NCBI RefSeq assembly: GCF_017814945.1
Contig: NZ_JAGIPX010000003.1
Coordinates: forward strand, 124,001 to 188,000
Direction of reading: 5' to 3'
Source of the DNA: Paraburkholderia sp. LEh10
Lineage (GTDB): Bacteria; Pseudomonadota; Gammaproteobacteria; Burkholderiales; Burkholderiaceae
Length of the DNA stretch: 64,000 bases
Shown here: piece by piece, positions 63,114 through 64,000 of the stretch
Layout of the letters: each line of letters starts with the position of its first letter
Numbering within the stretch: the stretch's first letter is position 1
The notes under the pieces: generated by a model
Seen by the model: the letters and a program-made list of their open reading frames with translations, nothing else
Told to the model about the DNA's origin: nothing
The model's database searches: none
Position numbers and translations under genes: made by a program

Positions 63114-64000
63114 ATGAGTAGGATGAGTCTGAACGGCAAGCTGTGGTTGTCGCTTGCGCTCGTATGGCTGGGTTTGCTGGGCGTCGGAATGTGGAGCGCA
63201 GTCGAAACGCGCTCGACGATGCTCGACGAGCGCAAGGCAGGCATGGTGAATCTCGTCGATGCCGCGCAGGGCGTCGTGAACGGCTACTACGCGCTCGCGC
63301 AGGCGGGCAAGATGAGCGAGGCCGATGCGCAGCGCGACGCACTCGCGCGGCTCGCGACGATGCGCTACGGCGAATCGGGCTATCTGTTCGTGATGGATTC
63401 GAAGCCCGTCGTGCTGATGCACCCGACCTTGCCGCAAATGAACGGCAAAGCGGTCGGCGACTTCAAGGATCCGGACGGCAAGCTGCTGTACGTGGCGATC
63501 GTCGACGCGGCGAAGGCGACGGGCAAAGGCTTTGCCGAATATCGCGGACGTCTGCCGCACAGCGAGGAGGCCGTGCCGAAGATCAGCTATGTGCAGCGTT
63601 TCGCGCCGTGGGACTGGAACATCACGAGCGGCGTGTTCGTGCGTGATATCGACACCGCCTGTTACGTGAACCTGATCGAGCACTTCATCGTCGTTCTCGT
63701 GATCGGCGCGGGGATTTCACTCGCGATGCTGCTGATCATCCGCAACGTGCGCGCGAGTCTGGGCGGCGAGCCGCAGGATGCGGCGAAGCTCGCGGCGCGC
63801 ATCGCAACGGGCGACCTCACGCAGATCGTGCCCGTGCGCGCCACCGACGGGTCGAGCATGATGGCCGCGATGAACGAGATGCAAAGCCGTCTGCAGCGCA
63901 CAATCGGCGAGATTCGCCAGTCGGCGGAATCGATTGCATCGGCGACGCAGCAGATCGCAGCGGGCAACGGCGACCTGTCGCAGCGCACCGAGCAGCAGGC
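63114..64000 (+). CDS. Methyl-accepting chemotaxis protein (3'-truncated)
   Basis: The frame is open to the window end; 295 residues are visible. TM1 (LWLSLALVWLGLLGVGMWSA), a periplasmic single-Cache sensor (SGYLFVMDSKPVVLMHPTLP, APWDWNITSGVFVRDIDT), TM2 at about 187-209 (HFIVVLVIGAGISLAMLLII), a HAMP linker and the beginning of the signalling coiled coil (TQQIAAGNGDLSQRTEQQ). It senses a small molecule, unidentified, and controls CheA. ATG 63114 is chosen; no upstream start fits. Confidence 0.9.
   Translation, partial: MSRMSLNGKLWLSLALVWLGLLGVGMWSAVETRSTMLDERKAGMVNLVDAAQGVVNGYYALAQAGKMSEADAQRDALARLATMRYGESGYLFVMDSKPVVLMHPTLPQMNGKAVGDFKDPDGKLLYVAIVDAAKATGKGFAEYRGRLPHSEEAVPKISYVQRFAPWDWNITSGVFVRDIDTACYVNLIEHFIVVLVIGAGISLAMLLIIRNVRASLGGEPQDAAKLAARIATGDLTQIVPVRATDGSSMMAAMNEMQSRLQRTIGEIRQSAESIASATQQIAAGNGDLSQRTEQQ

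Overview
The window is 64 kb of high-GC chromosomal DNA from a member of the Burkholderiaceae, most likely Paraburkholderia. The assignment rests on protein content read by eye: a PhaM-type PHA granule regulator, a Burkholderia-like CtaB, a regulatory PTS without a sugar permease, and the cox/cta gene order. It is mostly conserved housekeeping sequence. I see no rRNA, tRNA, CRISPR array, insertion sequence, prophage or integrative element.

Layout. 1-4.7 kb: end of an amino-acid-type periplasmic binding protein, a crotonase-fold enzyme, phaM, a di-iron ferritin-like protein and rfaE2. 4.7-6.8 kb (minus): birA, coaX and a small membrane protein. 6.9-10.7 kb: an Mla/Pqi-like lipid-transport ABC system. 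10.8-18.4 kb: VanZ protein, thin ferredoxin, hydrolase, D,D-carboxypeptidase, ybeD, a LysR regulator, lipB and lipA. 18.6-24.7 kb: a DeoR/GlpR-type regulator divergent from a glycerophosphodiesterase and a four-gene spermidine/iron-type ABC importer. 24.8-29.8 kb: dctA-dctB-dctD behind a sigma-54 promoter, with a nine-codon leader ORF. 29.9-34 kb: tlpA-like gene, a 46-bp tandem palindromic array, a lipoprotein, comM/yifB and ubiK. 34-42 kb: glnK-amtB behind a sigma-54 promoter, gshA, gshB, then EIIA-HPr-EI. 42-51.3 kb: moeB, ctpA and gpmA (minus); rhodanese, grxC, secB, gpsA and a macrodomain protein (plus); trmL and comF (minus); a BioC-like methyltransferase. 51.6-62.5 kb: the aa3 cytochrome c oxidase operon with its copper and heme A assembly genes. 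62.6 kb to the end: YciI and the start of a chemotaxis receptor.

How the genes work together. The cox/cta block is a nearly complete kit for one terminal oxidase: subunits I, II and III, Cox11, SURF1, two Sco-like proteins and both heme A enzymes. DctB/DctD and the sigma-54 site form a self-contained C4-dicarboxylate uptake circuit. PII/AmtB forms a nitrogen-scavenging circuit, also with a sigma-54 site. PhaM and the permease-free PTS suggest a cell that tunes carbon storage.

Most notable observations: subunit II of the oxidase is fused to cytochrome c and to an OmpA-type peptidoglycan-binding domain; a strongly initiated nine-codon ORF lies in the dctA leader; six 46-bp repeat units keep a hairpin by compensatory changes; and a GlpR-like operator links a PotABCD-type importer with a glycerophosphodiesterase.
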